A DNA stretch of 39,521 bases, from assembly GCA_016931535.1 (NCBI GenBank), contig JAFGEP010000016.1:1-39521 (forward strand). The letters run 5' to 3'. The translations under genes were made by a program, and so were the position numbers. Origin of the DNA: Bradymonadales bacterium (GTDB lineage: Bacteria > Myxococcota_A > Bradymonadia > JAFGEP01). The notes under the pieces are model-generated. The model did no database searches and was not told the DNA's origin. It worked only from the letters and a program-made list of their open reading frames with translations. Positions 8,064 to 17,612 of the stretch are shown here, in pieces (position 1 is the stretch's first letter; every line of letters starts with the position of its first letter).

Positions 8064-10172
8064 CTAGTCGGTCAGGCTGATGACCGCTGCGGTGTTGAAG
8101 CTGCGCAGGTCGGTGATGCTCACCCCGGCATCGGAGAAGGCGTACAGGTAGTTGCCGATATGATAGGCGCGGCGCACGTTCACCGAGCCGGCCGCCCCCC
8201 CGATCAACTGGCCGTGGTCGATCACACCCTGGGCTTCGAATCCCCGATCCAGGATGCTGTACAGGTACAGCCCGCGGGACGAGCTGTGCTCCATGGGCAC
8301 GGCCAGGAGGTTGAAGTCAGGGATGTAGCGGAAGGCGCGGTGTTCGGTCAGCGCTTCCGAGGTCGACCCCCGGCCTCCCTCCAGCCGTTCCTGGATGCTC
8401 CGGGGCCAGTCCAGGTCGCTCACGTCGAAGATCGACAGCTTGATCCCCTCTGGATCGTCATCGATATCCCGCAGATTCTGTCCGATCGCCAGCAGTCGAT
8501 GGTTGGAGATGGGGTGGATGTAGGTCGAGAACCCGGGGACGGTCAGCTCGCCGCGGACTCGAGGGTCGGTCTGGTCTGAAAGGTCCACGATCCACAGCGG
8601 ATCGACCCCCTGGAAGGTGACCAGGTACGCCAGGTTCTCCTTGAAGCGCACGGCGAAGAGCTCCTCGCCGAAACCGATGTCGGTGATCTCGCCGGCGACA
8701 TGCAGCAGACCTCCCTCCGAGGAACTGCTGGACATCATGACCATCCCGGGATCGGGTTCAGTGGCCACAACCGGCAGGGTGAACAGGGCGCTGCGCGCTT
8801 CCCAGGTACCCCGGTCGATGGCGGTCGCCACTCGGACATAGCCGTCGTGCTCGCTCAAGGAGAACTGGTTCAAGATCCAGCCGTGGACCAGGCCGGAGGC
8901 CTGGTAGCGGGCCTCCCCGGTCAGGTCGTCCAGCTCGAACCGATGCAGGTAGGTCACCTCGGTGTCTTCGTCCAGCTCGACCTCTTCCGGCTCCTCGCTG
9001 TCATCCCAACCAAACTCCCAGTCATCCCACGAGCTGGAATCGCTCGCCGACGTGGTCTCGGCGGCCGACATGTAGGCCACCTGGGCGTAGTTGGTGAGCG
9101 CCAGGATGATGCTGTCGGTGGAGGCGTAGACCAGGGTTCCGTCCCCCACCACGGTGGTGCTGGTCACCCTGCTGGAGCCGTCGCGGATGTCGATGCTGTA
9201 GATCCCCAGCACATCGTCTCCCGGGGTGCCACTGGCGGCGTAGGCGGTCTGGCAATCGCATCGCTCGATCGACTCCTCGGCCAGGTTGCCGTCTTCGTAC
9301 CGCTTGTTGAAGACGAAGGGCAGCCAGGAATCGAGGCTGGAGCCCATGATCTTGCCGGACTGCTCGCTCAGCCAATCCTGCATGTTGGGCTGGGTGTTCG
9401 ATCCCTGGACCCCGCCCAGATCGGCTCTGGCGATCACGTAGACGAAATCGCCGATCCGCCGAGAGGCCACGAAATCCCCCTCCAGGGCCACTTCCCGGAC
9501 CAGCTGGGGATCGTGGCGGTTGGCGACGTCGAAAAGCAGGACCTTGACCAGGCTCGAGGTGGAATCGCGATCGGGCCCCTGGCTGTCGAACTGCATGGCG
9601 ACCTGGCCGTGGCGTACGCGGGTCATCACGACGACGGTGTTGTCGATGAGGAACATCTCCAGGGGGGTCCCCTCGATGTACACCTCGGCCGCAACCTGGC
9701 CGCCCTGGATGTTGCTCATGTAGACCGGCCCGCCGTCCGGGTCCGGGGTGGCGGTGCCGATGGCCTCGATGATGACCAGGCGGTTTCGGTGCAGGGCGAA
9801 GGCGTGGGTTCCATCGACCTGGAAGATGTCGGCCTCATCGACGCCGGCCTCCTGGTTGTTGGTGGTGGAGAAGGAGCCGGTCATGTAGGAGACGCCCGAT
9901 GGCAGGTCGCCCTGGGTGGCGAAGCCGAAGGGATCGTAGGCCTGCACGGTGGTGCCCAGAGTGGCGATCACCTGGGCGGTTCGCAAGGCCTCCGCTTTCA
10001 GGTGGGACTCCAGGTCCCCACAGGAGGAGAACTTGACGAGGCGCGCCTGGCTGGGGTCCAGGGGGGACAACGGTCCGAACTGGCAGGCAGAGCCCAGGAG
10101 CACCACCGATAGGGCGAAGCATCCCAGCCATAGACTCGTTCTGTGTCCGTGGGAGAAATTGGGCGACCTCAT
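8064..10172 (-). CDS. Beta-propeller domain lipoprotein (Pfam Beta_propel family)
   Basis: This is a 702-residue putative lipoprotein with a signal ending in LLGSAC (C30), so it should be anchored in the envelope. The family hallmark TNNQEAGVDEADIFQVDG near residue 105 is followed by repeated propeller strands, including FAVRFKENLAYLVTF and PLWIVDLSDQTDP. The function of this secreted family is not established. An unusual acidic, Ser/Trp-rich insert of about 35 residues lies near residues 370-410, between blades. AGGAGG stands 8 bp before the chosen ATG. A three-codon frame, ATGAAAAAATGA, begins directly after that AGGAGG, and its stop overlaps the gene start. It is divergent from the Sel1 lipoprotein gene and convergent with the peroxiredoxin gene. 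Confidence 0.85.
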   Translation of the reverse strand: MRSPNFSHGHRTSLWLGCFALSVVLLGSACQFGPLSPLDPSQARLVKFSSCGDLESHLKAEALRTAQVIATLGTTVQAYDPFGFATQGDLPSGVSYMTGSFSTTNNQEAGVDEADIFQVDGTHAFALHRNRLVIIEAIGTATPDPDGGPVYMSNIQGGQVAAEVYIEGTPLEMFLIDNTVVVMTRVRHGQVAMQFDSQGPDRDSTSSLVKVLLFDVANRHDPQLVREVALEGDFVASRRIGDFVYVIARADLGGVQGSNTQPNMQDWLSEQSGKIMGSSLDSWLPFVFNKRYEDGNLAEESIERCDCQTAYAASGTPGDDVLGIYSIDIRDGSSRVTSTTVVGDGTLVYASTDSIILALTNYAQVAYMSAAETTSASDSSSWDDWEFGWDDSEEPEEVELDEDTEVTYLHRFELDDLTGEARYQASGLVHGWILNQFSLSEHDGYVRVATAIDRGTWEARSALFTLPVVATEPDPGMVMMSSSSSEGGLLHVAGEITDIGFGEELFAVRFKENLAYLVTFQGVDPLWIVDLSDQTDPRVRGELTVPGFSTYIHPISNHRLLAIGQNLRDIDDDPEGIKLSIFDVSDLDWPRSIQERLEGGRGSTSEALTEHRAFRYIPDFNLLAVPMEHSSSRGLYLYSILDRGFEAQGVIDHGQLIGGAAGSVNVRRAYHIGNYLYAFSDAGVSITDLRSFNTAAVISLTD

Positions 10173-10270
10173 TTTTTCATCCTCCTCTTAATGGTCGGTG
10201 CAGCCTTAGCACGGTAGAACGGGCGTGCCGGGCAGCCTGCGTACATCGGTTTGCGGACGGGCGGGCCGTT

Positions 10271-10370
10271 TCACCCTTTGTCAGGCTCGCAGCGCGAGAC
10301 GTAGGTGCTGCCGACAGCGGTTGAGACGACGTAGAGTTCGCCGTTATTCACCTGTGGTGGGAGGTTGAAA
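10271..10370 (-). pseudogene. Possible C-terminal remnant of a beta-rich protein
   Basis: Read on the minus strand, this stretch ends at a TGA (10271-10273). Its last 30 or so codons give a plausible beta-strand tail, with the pieces NLPPQVNNGELYVVSTAV and YVSRCEPDKG, and they use C/G-ending codons as expected here. The open frame continues upstream only as antisense of the Sel1 gene, so no intact gene exists. It may be a fragment left by a deletion, or chance. I cannot name a family. Confidence 0.22.
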
Positions 10371-10438
10371 GATCTTCTTGATCGGAGCGTGGTGTCAGTG
10401 TCCAGATCCAAACGGCTGGTAGCAGGCAGAGAAAACGG

Positions 10439-10473
10439 CTGACAGCCGACCGCCGACCGCGGTAAGCTGTCAG
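10439..10473. promoter_or_regulatory. Inverted repeat upstream of the Sel1 lipoprotein gene
   Basis: CTGACAGC and GCTGTCAG are separated by 19 bp and end 38 bp before the ATG at 10511. The element could be an operator or a 5-prime UTR hairpin. A smaller dyad, CGGCT-gac-AGCCG, overlaps the left arm. Confidence 0.35.
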
Positions 10474-10510
10474 GCTGAATTCCAGTCCCGATCGCCAATG
10501 GAGCCCGTCG

Positions 10511-12841
10511 ATGAAAGAGATCACCCCCACACTCGTCCTGGCCTTCAGCTTGGTCTTCCTGGGGTGTTCGGCACCGCAGACGCCGGCACCAGGTCAGGGT
10601 GACCAGCCGCCGGTCGTGACGGAGGAAACCGACGAAGCGCAGGAGGAGGAAGCCCCGGCTCCGACCGCCCAGGAGGAGCAGGAGGCGCTCGACGAGGAGA
10701 CATTTCGACCGGAAGAACCGGGTGAGACCTGGCTTACGGAAGAGGAGCAGGCCCCCACGGCTCAACAATCCGGCTTCGCCTCCGACGAGGAGCGGCACGA
10801 AGCCTACCTGAGGGCCTGTGAGGACGGCAACGCCGACGCCTGCTACGGTCTCGGCGAGGACTACCGTCACGGCACCGGCGTGGAGCAGGACTTCACGCTG
10901 GCCGCCGAGTACCTGCAGCGGGCCTGTGACCAGGGGCAGCACACCGGCTGCAACAGCCTGGGCTACCTCTACTTCGCCGGATCGGGAGTGGAGCGTGATC
11001 TGACCCGGGCCCATGCGCTGTTCGAACGATCCTGCGACAACGGGGAGATGCGGGGGTGTGTGAACCTGGGGCTGCTCTACCAGCAAGGCACCGGCGTGGA
11101 GCGGGATCCCTCCCGGGCGGCCTCGCTCTACAACCGGGCTTGCGATGGCGGGATCATGACCGGCTGCGCCAACCTGGCCAACCTGTACCAGGACGGAGCC
11201 GGAGTCGACCGCGATATGGCACGCGCGGCCTCCCTGTTCGAGCGGGCCTGCAACAACAACCTGCAGCCGGCCTGCGTCAACCTCGCCCTCCTTTTGGCCA
11301 GGGGAGAAGGGGTCGATCCGGACCCGGAGCGAGCGGTGACTCTTCTCGACACCGCCTGTCAGGATGGATCGATGATCGCCTGTAACAACCTGGCGAATCT
11401 CTACGAGCAGGGGATCGGGGTCGATCAGGACCTGGAGCGAGCCCGACAGCTCTACGGCCTGGCCTGCAACTACCAGGAGTGGGAGGCCTGCAGGAGCCTG
11501 GGGGCGCTCTTCATGGATGGCCGGGGGGTGGAACAGGACTACAACCGCGCTCATGAGCTGTTCATGTTGGCCTGCAACCACGACTCGATGGTGGCCTGTG
11601 TCCAGGCCGGCTGGCTGTACGCCCACGGGCTGGGACCCCAGACCGACCTGGAGCGGGCCACCGAGCTGTACGACCGGGGATGCCAGGCCGGGATCGCACA
11701 GGCCTGTGCCTACCTGGGCGACATGCTGTGGCGGGGCGGACAGGGCGTCGAAGCGGACGACCAGAGGGCTTTCGATGCCTACCAGCGGGCCTGTGACGGG
11801 AACGTGCTGGTGGCCTGCGTGAACCTGGGGTTGATGTACTCGCAGGGTCGGGGCACAACGCAAGATCCGGCTCGAGCGGCCCAGCTGCACCAGCAGGCCT
11901 GCGAGGGCGGTGTGGTCGGCGGCTGCTACTACCTGGGGTGGCAGTACGCCTCGGGGCATGGGGTCGAGACCGACCTGGAGCGGGCCCGGGCATTGTACGA
12001 GCAGGCCTGTGAGGGGGAGATCCCCGAGGCCTGCACCAACCTGGGGGTCATGTACGTCCAGGGCCAGGGGGTCACGGTAAACCTGGAACGGGCGGCCAGC
12101 CTGTTGGAGCGAGGATGCTACGGCGGCGCCATGGCCGGTTGCGTGGGGCTTGGCCAGCTCTACGCCTTCGGCGCCGGAGTGGACCAGGACCTGGAGCGGG
12201 CTCGCCAGCTCTACCAGCGGGCCTGCGACACGGGGATCACCCAGGCCTGCCAGCTGTTGGCCGAGCTCAGATATGTCCAGACCGAAGCCGAAGGCGGCGC
12301 CGAAATGCCCGCCAGCGCTGCCGTCCGAGCCCGAACCGCCTGCGAGGGCGGAGACATGCCCCAGTGTGTGCTCCTCGGTTACATGTACTCCCAGGGACAG
12401 AACGTCCCCCAGAACTCCCAGCGGGCCGCCGAGCTCTACGACCAGGCCTGCCAGGGAGGCGAGATGCGCGGTTGCGTCAACCTGGGGTTGATGCTCCGGG
12501 ACGGAGAGGGCCTGCCGGAGGAACCCGAGCGCGCCGCCCAGCTGTTCGAACGGGCCTGCGAAGGAGGCCAGATGCAGGGATGCAGCCACCTGGGCGTCAT
12601 GTACCTGATGGGCCAGGGGGTAGAAACCGACTACCAACGCGCCTTCCAGTACATCCAGCGGGCCTGCGACGGGGGGGACATGCGCGGCTGCGGCAACCTG
12701 GGGGTCATCTACGAACGGGGCTGGGGGGTCGAGGCGGACCCCGACCGCGCCTTCGATCTCTTCCGCCGGTCCTGCGAAGGGGGCGCGCCCCTGGGCTGCA
12801 CCAACTACGAGCGGATGCAGTCGGAGCGGAGCGGGCAGTGA
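10511..12841 (+). CDS. Large Sel1-repeat, Hcp-like cysteine-rich lipoprotein
   Basis: This 776-residue lipoprotein has its lipobox at VFLGC (C19). An acidic, Pro/Ala/Glu/Gln-rich tether of about 80 residues follows, then 18 full Sel1-like repeats and a short nineteenth. Most repeats are 36 residues and carry C-x7-C at the start (for example CDNGEMRGC). Two break the rhythm: the ninth is 37 residues (extra Gly in LWRGGQGVEA) and the fourteenth is 39, with a divergent middle (YVQTEAEGGAEMPASA). One disulfide per repeat is the expected state, by analogy with Hcp proteins. It should form a long solenoid tethered to a membrane for protein-protein contacts. It is a clear relative of the protein at 4736-6199. 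GGAG 7 bp before the ATG supports the start. It is convergent with the DUF4215 gene and divergent from the beta-propeller gene. Confidence 0.88.
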   Translation: MKEITPTLVLAFSLVFLGCSAPQTPAPGQGDQPPVVTEETDEAQEEEAPAPTAQEEQEALDEETFRPEEPGETWLTEEEQAPTAQQSGFASDEERHEAYLRACEDGNADACYGLGEDYRHGTGVEQDFTLAAEYLQRACDQGQHTGCNSLGYLYFAGSGVERDLTRAHALFERSCDNGEMRGCVNLGLLYQQGTGVERDPSRAASLYNRACDGGIMTGCANLANLYQDGAGVDRDMARAASLFERACNNNLQPACVNLALLLARGEGVDPDPERAVTLLDTACQDGSMIACNNLANLYEQGIGVDQDLERARQLYGLACNYQEWEACRSLGALFMDGRGVEQDYNRAHELFMLACNHDSMVACVQAGWLYAHGLGPQTDLERATELYDRGCQAGIAQACAYLGDMLWRGGQGVEADDQRAFDAYQRACDGNVLVACVNLGLMYSQGRGTTQDPARAAQLHQQACEGGVVGGCYYLGWQYASGHGVETDLERARALYEQACEGEIPEACTNLGVMYVQGQGVTVNLERAASLLERGCYGGAMAGCVGLGQLYAFGAGVDQDLERARQLYQRACDTGITQACQLLAELRYVQTEAEGGAEMPASAAVRARTACEGGDMPQCVLLGYMYSQGQNVPQNSQRAAELYDQACQGGEMRGCVNLGLMLRDGEGLPEEPERAAQLFERACEGGQMQGCSHLGVMYLMGQGVETDYQRAFQYIQRACDGGDMRGCGNLGVIYERGWGVEADPDRAFDLFRRSCEGGAPLGCTNYERMQSERSGQ

Positions 12842-13002
12842 GATCGCATCTCATGTAGTTCCCGGACTGAGGACGACCGATCCCACACGCCAATTGAAAT
12901 GTCTCTGTTGAGCCGGATTCACCGTCCGAGGCGATTCGCTGGAGGCCAGCTCCAACAGCAGGCACAGGGAATGAATGTTCGGAAAACGTGAGGTCCGCCG
13001 CC

Positions 13003-16000
13003 CTACCAGATCAGGCTGTACACGGCGGGAACCGCCTCGCCCTCCACATTGCTGCCTCCGACCAGAAAGATGCGCGCCGACATGACTCCGCCTGTCAACA
13101 GGTATAGGGATTCGGGAAGTTGCTGGGAGGCATTGTTCCATTGTTTCAGGTAGGGACACTCCACCCCTCCCTCTGCGGTCTCGCAGACCAGGACCGAGTC
13201 TCCGGTGGCACTGGGGTCCTCGGAACGGCCAGAATACATGTAGAGCTGGTTCCCCAGGGCGGCGTGGCCGTATCCTGCCCGGTTGTTGGCATCATGGACC
13301 GCGATCCAGGTCCCCAAAAGACCCCCGCTGGTCACCAGAGCGGCGTCCACATCCTTGGAGAGGACCTCGGATTGCCCGGTCGCCGGGCCGTATCGACGCC
13401 CGCAACCGGTGTAGATCCAGTTGTCTCTTGGGTTCGCCAGCCGGTCGGTCACCTCGCGGTCTACGGAGTAGGCGCCCAGCATCCAACGGCTGGTCCTGAG
13501 CAGGTTGGGGTCGCCAGCGTTCGCCTCTCCTGGCGGAATGACACCCGGCTGCCATGCGGTTCCCACTACGTGACTGCCGTCGGTCCCGATGAAGATCGGC
13601 AGGTACTCGTAGTCGGTCCTCACCTGGTTGGATGTCCCCAAGCCGGCGATGGCGTATAGGTAGAAGGTGTCTGGCAACAGGTCATTGTCCGGCTCCTCTC
13701 CTCGCGCCAGGCCCAATCCCTGCCGAACATGGAGCATGGAGGGCATCTCCATCCATACCCCGATGTCGCCGAGGCGTCTGGGCTCTGCCAGCTCTCCAGT
13801 CATATCGATGGTGCCGAAATCGGTGAACTCACAGGGGGCGTCCTGTCCCACGGTCTCACAGGTGACCTCTGCCAGGAACCGCTCGGTTCCGGTCGAGCCA
13901 GCCGGCATGGGGCTCCGGTAGAGGCGATAGAGGATGGGATCCCCCTCCTGGCGCGCCCAGCGGATGGTTACCTGGAGGTAGAGTGGCTCACCGGTGTCGT
14001 CTACCAAAGCGGGAATCCGGACCGGTTGCGGATCGCTGGCCAGGGTCTCGCCACCGGGGTTGTCTGGGTCGTCTGGTGGCATGACCGCAGCTAGCCGATA
14101 GTAGTACACTCCAGGCTGAGTGATCGCGGGTTCGGTGGCTTCGACCACCCGCATCCGCACGCGGCGGATAATGGGTGCATCCTCAGGCCGCAGGATCTCG
14201 GCGCGGATCACAGAACGGGTAGGCAACCCATCGATCGCCCCACCGGCAAGATAGATGAAGTGGCCTACCGTGTTGGCCATCGCGAAGCTCCGGGGCTCTG
14301 GAAGCCAACGGTCCTCTCTGAGCAGACGGAAACCCAGCTCTGGATGCGTCTCGTCCGGCGGAACCAGGTACCCGTATCGATCTAGATGTCCCACCTCGAC
14401 GCTGTTCAGAGTCGTCAGTCCGACCGAAGTAGACCCCCCTTCGCCCCCCATAGCATAGATGAACTGAGCCCGGGCCGTGGCCTTGCCGCCCGTCACCGCC
14501 AAGGCGCGCCTGGGCGTGACCAGCCCTGGTTCGGCATTTATGCCGGCAGGGTTGAGGGAAGACTGGATGATGGCCAGCGCGGAGAACTCGCCGTAGCTGC
14601 CGTCATCGCCGTTTGTCAGGCGGACTATGCAGATCCAGCCCTCGCGCTCGGATCCCGTCGACCCAGGGAAGACGGCCACGAGGAGGTTTTCGGTGTGGTC
14701 GCTATCCACTTCGACCGGCAGAGGATCTTGCTCCTCACCGTCTCGATTCCGACACAAGAGGGTCACCGATGGGTCCCTGAAGTTTGACCCCTCCACCGTA
14801 AAAGACTGGTCCTCCGGTGTCCTGGGCAATGTCGACGGTGCGACCAGGTCGATGGTCGGCGGCGCCTGCTGGGTGACCTGAAAGGCTCCCTCCAGCACCC
14901 CGACCTCGGCCTCGGAGCCCTGGGGGTTGACTACGATGACGGTGTAGTCTCCCACGGGCAAATCGGCCGGTACCACCGCCGTGATCTCGGTAGAGCTCAG
15001 AAAACCGATGGCGGACAGGCGGGTGGCGACGGTTCCCTCACCGGTGGTGGTGGGATTCAGATAAACCGTCGGCAAGCTGACGAAGGTGTTGACCACGGCG
15101 TCTTCCGGGTCGTCCTGGGCCAGCAGGGTCACGGCGGTCCGGGTCTCTTCCCAGCCGAAGGGCGGATCGATCTCGACCAGGTTGATGTTGTCGCTGTCCG
15201 TCACCCGGAAGGCCTGGTACAGCGGAGCGACGCAAAGAGCGTCGTCGATGACCACCAGGTCGTAAATTCCCGTATCCAGTCCGGCCGGGACGTCGGCCTG
15301 GATCTCCCCCTTCTCGGCGGGATCGAAGTAATAGGTCAGCGGCTGGTAGGGGCCGATGCTGTCCTGCTTCCGGATACCCACGAAGTTGATGCGATCGGCG
15401 CTCAGGTCCGACAGGTAGACCGTGATCCGGATGGTGATCTCGTTGAAAAGGACCGAAGGTTCGGCAAAGACCGCCAAGGGGTCGGGGACCACCTCGATGG
15501 CGTCTTCCAACAATGCGGTACAGGCCTCATCCCCGTTGGAGACCAGGGCGTCATACCAACCCTCGGCCAGACCGTCGAATGTGGCGATCAGCTCATTGGA
15601 GCTCACCAGCTCGGTAGCGATCGGCTCCAGGATGGGGGAACCTCCCTCGCCGATGAGCTGGACGATGGTCTGGCTGACGAAACCGCTGCCATACAAGGTG
15701 AGCAACCGTTCTCCGGCGCAGACCGGTGTAGGATCCAGGCTGTCGAGCTCCGGGACCGGCCCGATGCTGAAGTCGATGATATCCCGGCAGCCCGCCGCCA
15801 GCGACTCCAGGACTTCGACCTGGTAGTTCCCCAGAAGAGAGGAGCTGTCCAGGGGGATGGTCATCCTCTGGCAGCGCTGCACATCGGCCAGGAGACCGGC
15901 GAGATCGACGCAGGAATCCTGGATCGAGGTCGGATCCAGCGGGAGGGGTGGCAACCCATCCGGCCGGTGCAGGATGACCAACGGGCCGATGCCGTCGACC

Positions 16001-17541
16001 CAGTAGAAGCCGGAGCCGACCAGGGTCAGCTCGGAGGGGAGGTGGCCTTCGCAGCTGATCTCGGGGAGGATGGCGGTGATCCCGTAGCCGTCGCACCAGA
16101 GGAACTGGTGGCAGTTGGCCAGGCAGGTGTCGGTGTTGTCCTGGTTGGCGTCGTCGCACTGCTCCACGCCGGCCCGGACGAATCCGTCACCGCAGCGGGC
16201 CGGGGTACAGTCGGCCAGGCAATCGTCGGTGCTGTCCAGGTTTCCGTCGTCGCACCGTTCCACGCCGGCCCACACGAAGCCGTCGCCGCAGCGGGCCAGG
16301 GTGCAATCGTTCAGGCAGGCGTCGGTATCGCTCCGGTTGCTGTCGTCGCACTGCTCCACGCCGATCCGGACGAAGCCGTCGCCGCAGGTGGCCAGGGTAC
16401 AGTCGTTCAGGCAATGGTCGGCGTTGGAGAAGTTGCCATCGTCGCATGGCTCCACCCCGGCCTGAAGGAAGCCGTCGCCGCAAGTGGCCAGGGTGCAGTT
16501 GGCCAGGCAGCCATCGCTGTTGTCGAGATTGCCGTCGTCGCACTGCTCCACGCCGGTCCGGACGAAGCCATCGCCGCAGTGGGCCAGAGTGCAATTGACC
16601 AGGCAGCCGTCGCTGTTGTCGAGATTGCCGTCGTCACACTGCTCGCCGTCCTGGATGAAGCCATCCCCGCACCGGAAGCGCAGGCAGAGAGGGGAGCAGC
16701 CGTCGTCCGGCAGCAGATTTCCGTCGTCGCACTGTTCCACCCCGTACCAGAGGATGGAATCCCCACAGTAGGCCTCTGTGCAGTCGTTCAGGCAGGCGTC
16801 GTGGTCGTTTTGGTTGCCGTCGTCGCATTCCTCGTACTGTGGATCATCGGAGTCGGTGATGTCCCGCCGCCAGAACCGATCGCCGCAATGGGCGAAGAGG
16901 CAGGTGTTCAGGCAGTCATCTGTGTTGTCGAGGTTGCCGTCGTCGCAATCTTCCGCCGCCTGGACCACCCCGTCCCCGCAGGAGGGGGGTGCACAACGGT
17001 TGGTACAGCCATCTTGGTCGTCGGAATTTCCGTCGTCACAGGCCTCCACCCTGAGCCAGAGGAAGCCGTCGCCACAGGTGGCCAGGGTGCAGTCGTTCAG
17101 GCAGTAGTCGGCGTCGGAGGAGTTCCCGTCGTCGCATTCCTCCCCCTCCTGGACGAAGCCGTCCCCGCAGAGGGGGAGCACACAGGTCGACAGGCAGTCG
17201 TCGGCGTCGTCCAGGTTGCCGTCATCGCAGGCCTCGCCGGTCTGGACGATGCCATCGCCGCAGCGCGGCAGGGTGCAGCGGTTGGTACAGCCGTCGTCAT
17301 CGGCGTCGTTGCCGTCGTCGCATTGCTCGACCCCCTGCAGCAGGAAACCGTCGCCACAACGGGCCAGCATGCAGGTCGGGAGGCAGTAGTCCCCAAAGCC
17401 TTGGTTTCCGTCATCGCATTCCTCGCCCGTTTCCAGGACACCGTTGCCGCAGGCCGGCTCCTGGTCCTCTTCGCCGCATCCTGCCAGCAGGAGGACCAGC
17501 GCCACCGGACACAGGGTCTTTATTCTGTGGAGCGCGCTCAC
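13003..17541 (-). CDS. DUF4215 (Myxococcus cysteine-rich repeat) lipoprotein with IPT/TIG-like and Kelch-like regions
   Basis: This 1512-residue putative surface lipoprotein has its lipobox at LLLAGC (C22). Residues about 30-500 hold 14 modules of the type CGDGx(5-7)E.CDDGN...C...C, each with conserved cysteines and an acidic CDDGN core. Module 7 is longer, with an insert before EECDDGNQN. The centre has several immunoglobulin-like segments reading like IPT/TIG domains ([30 protein letters not shown]). The C-terminal third has Kelch-like motifs ([28 protein letters not shown]), suggesting a beta-propeller head. Adhesion or surface display is likely but not shown. The GTG start at 17541 lies 8 bp after GGAGG; the nearby ATG at 17549 is out of frame. 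It lies 71 bp downstream of the paralogue at 17613-19511 and is probably co-transcribed with it. Confidence 0.88.
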   Translation of the reverse strand: MSALHRIKTLCPVALVLLLAGCGEEDQEPACGNGVLETGEECDDGNQGFGDYCLPTCMLARCGDGFLLQGVEQCDDGNDADDDGCTNRCTLPRCGDGIVQTGEACDDGNLDDADDCLSTCVLPLCGDGFVQEGEECDDGNSSDADYCLNDCTLATCGDGFLWLRVEACDDGNSDDQDGCTNRCAPPSCGDGVVQAAEDCDDGNLDNTDDCLNTCLFAHCGDRFWRRDITDSDDPQYEECDDGNQNDHDACLNDCTEAYCGDSILWYGVEQCDDGNLLPDDGCSPLCLRFRCGDGFIQDGEQCDDGNLDNSDGCLVNCTLAHCGDGFVRTGVEQCDDGNLDNSDGCLANCTLATCGDGFLQAGVEPCDDGNFSNADHCLNDCTLATCGDGFVRIGVEQCDDSNRSDTDACLNDCTLARCGDGFVWAGVERCDDGNLDSTDDCLADCTPARCGDGFVRAGVEQCDDANQDNTDTCLANCHQFLWCDGYGITAILPEISCEGHLPSELTLVGSGFYWVDGIGPLVILHRPDGLPPLPLDPTSIQDSCVDLAGLLADVQRCQRMTIPLDSSSLLGNYQVEVLESLAAGCRDIIDFSIGPVPELDSLDPTPVCAGERLLTLYGSGFVSQTIVQLIGEGGSPILEPIATELVSSNELIATFDGLAEGWYDALVSNGDEACTALLEDAIEVVPDPLAVFAEPSVLFNEITIRITVYLSDLSADRINFVGIRKQDSIGPYQPLTYYFDPAEKGEIQADVPAGLDTGIYDLVVIDDALCVAPLYQAFRVTDSDNINLVEIDPPFGWEETRTAVTLLAQDDPEDAVVNTFVSLPTVYLNPTTTGEGTVATRLSAIGFLSSTEITAVVPADLPVGDYTVIVVNPQGSEAEVGVLEGAFQVTQQAPPTIDLVAPSTLPRTPEDQSFTVEGSNFRDPSVTLLCRNRDGEEQDPLPVEVDSDHTENLLVAVFPGSTGSEREGWICIVRLTNGDDGSYGEFSALAIIQSSLNPAGINAEPGLVTPRRALAVTGGKATARAQFIYAMGGEGGSTSVGLTTLNSVEVGHLDRYGYLVPPDETHPELGFRLLREDRWLPEPRSFAMANTVGHFIYLAGGAIDGLPTRSVIRAEILRPEDAPIIRRVRMRVVEATEPAITQPGVYYYRLAAVMPPDDPDNPGGETLASDPQPVRIPALVDDTGEPLYLQVTIRWARQEGDPILYRLYRSPMPAGSTGTERFLAEVTCETVGQDAPCEFTDFGTIDMTGELAEPRRLGDIGVWMEMPSMLHVRQGLGLARGEEPDNDLLPDTFYLYAIAGLGTSNQVRTDYEYLPIFIGTDGSHVVGTAWQPGVIPPGEANAGDPNLLRTSRWMLGAYSVDREVTDRLANPRDNWIYTGCGRRYGPATGQSEVLSKDVDAALVTSGGLLGTWIAVHDANNRAGYGHAALGNQLYMYSGRSEDPSATGDSVLVCETAEGGVECPYLKQWNNASQQLPESLYLLTGGVMSARIFLVGGSNVEGEAVPAVYSLIW

Positions 17542-17612
17542 CGTTCATTCCTCCGGATTTCGAGGTGAAAAGCCTGCTCGCACGATCTGTCGTGTAGCTG
17601 GATGCCCGGCAC

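Larger units (their letters stand above)
10173..10510. promoter_or_regulatory. Divergent intergenic region between beta-propeller and Sel1 lipoprotein genes
   Basis: This 338-bp gap must hold promoters for both divergent genes. I cannot pick -35/-10 boxes with confidence. It contains an 8-bp inverted repeat CTGACAGC / GCTGTCAG (10439-10446 and 10466-10473), 38 bp before the Sel1 gene. At 10271-10370 it contains a minus-strand stretch that reads like the end of a protein, listed separately. Confidence 0.4.

Noticed and set aside
10271..12637. A 788-codon open frame on the minus strand across the large Sel1 gene
   Set aside because: It is the antisense of a highly periodic GC-rich gene; its translation lacks a recognisable fold and the plus strand carries clear Sel1 repeats. 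Only the last 100 bp beyond the Sel1 gene were kept, as a weak remnant.
15967..17568. A 533-codon forward frame rich in Val/Ala/Gly repeats
   Set aside because: It mirrors the DUF4215 array on the minus strand, whose cysteine pattern and lipoprotein signal are convincing.
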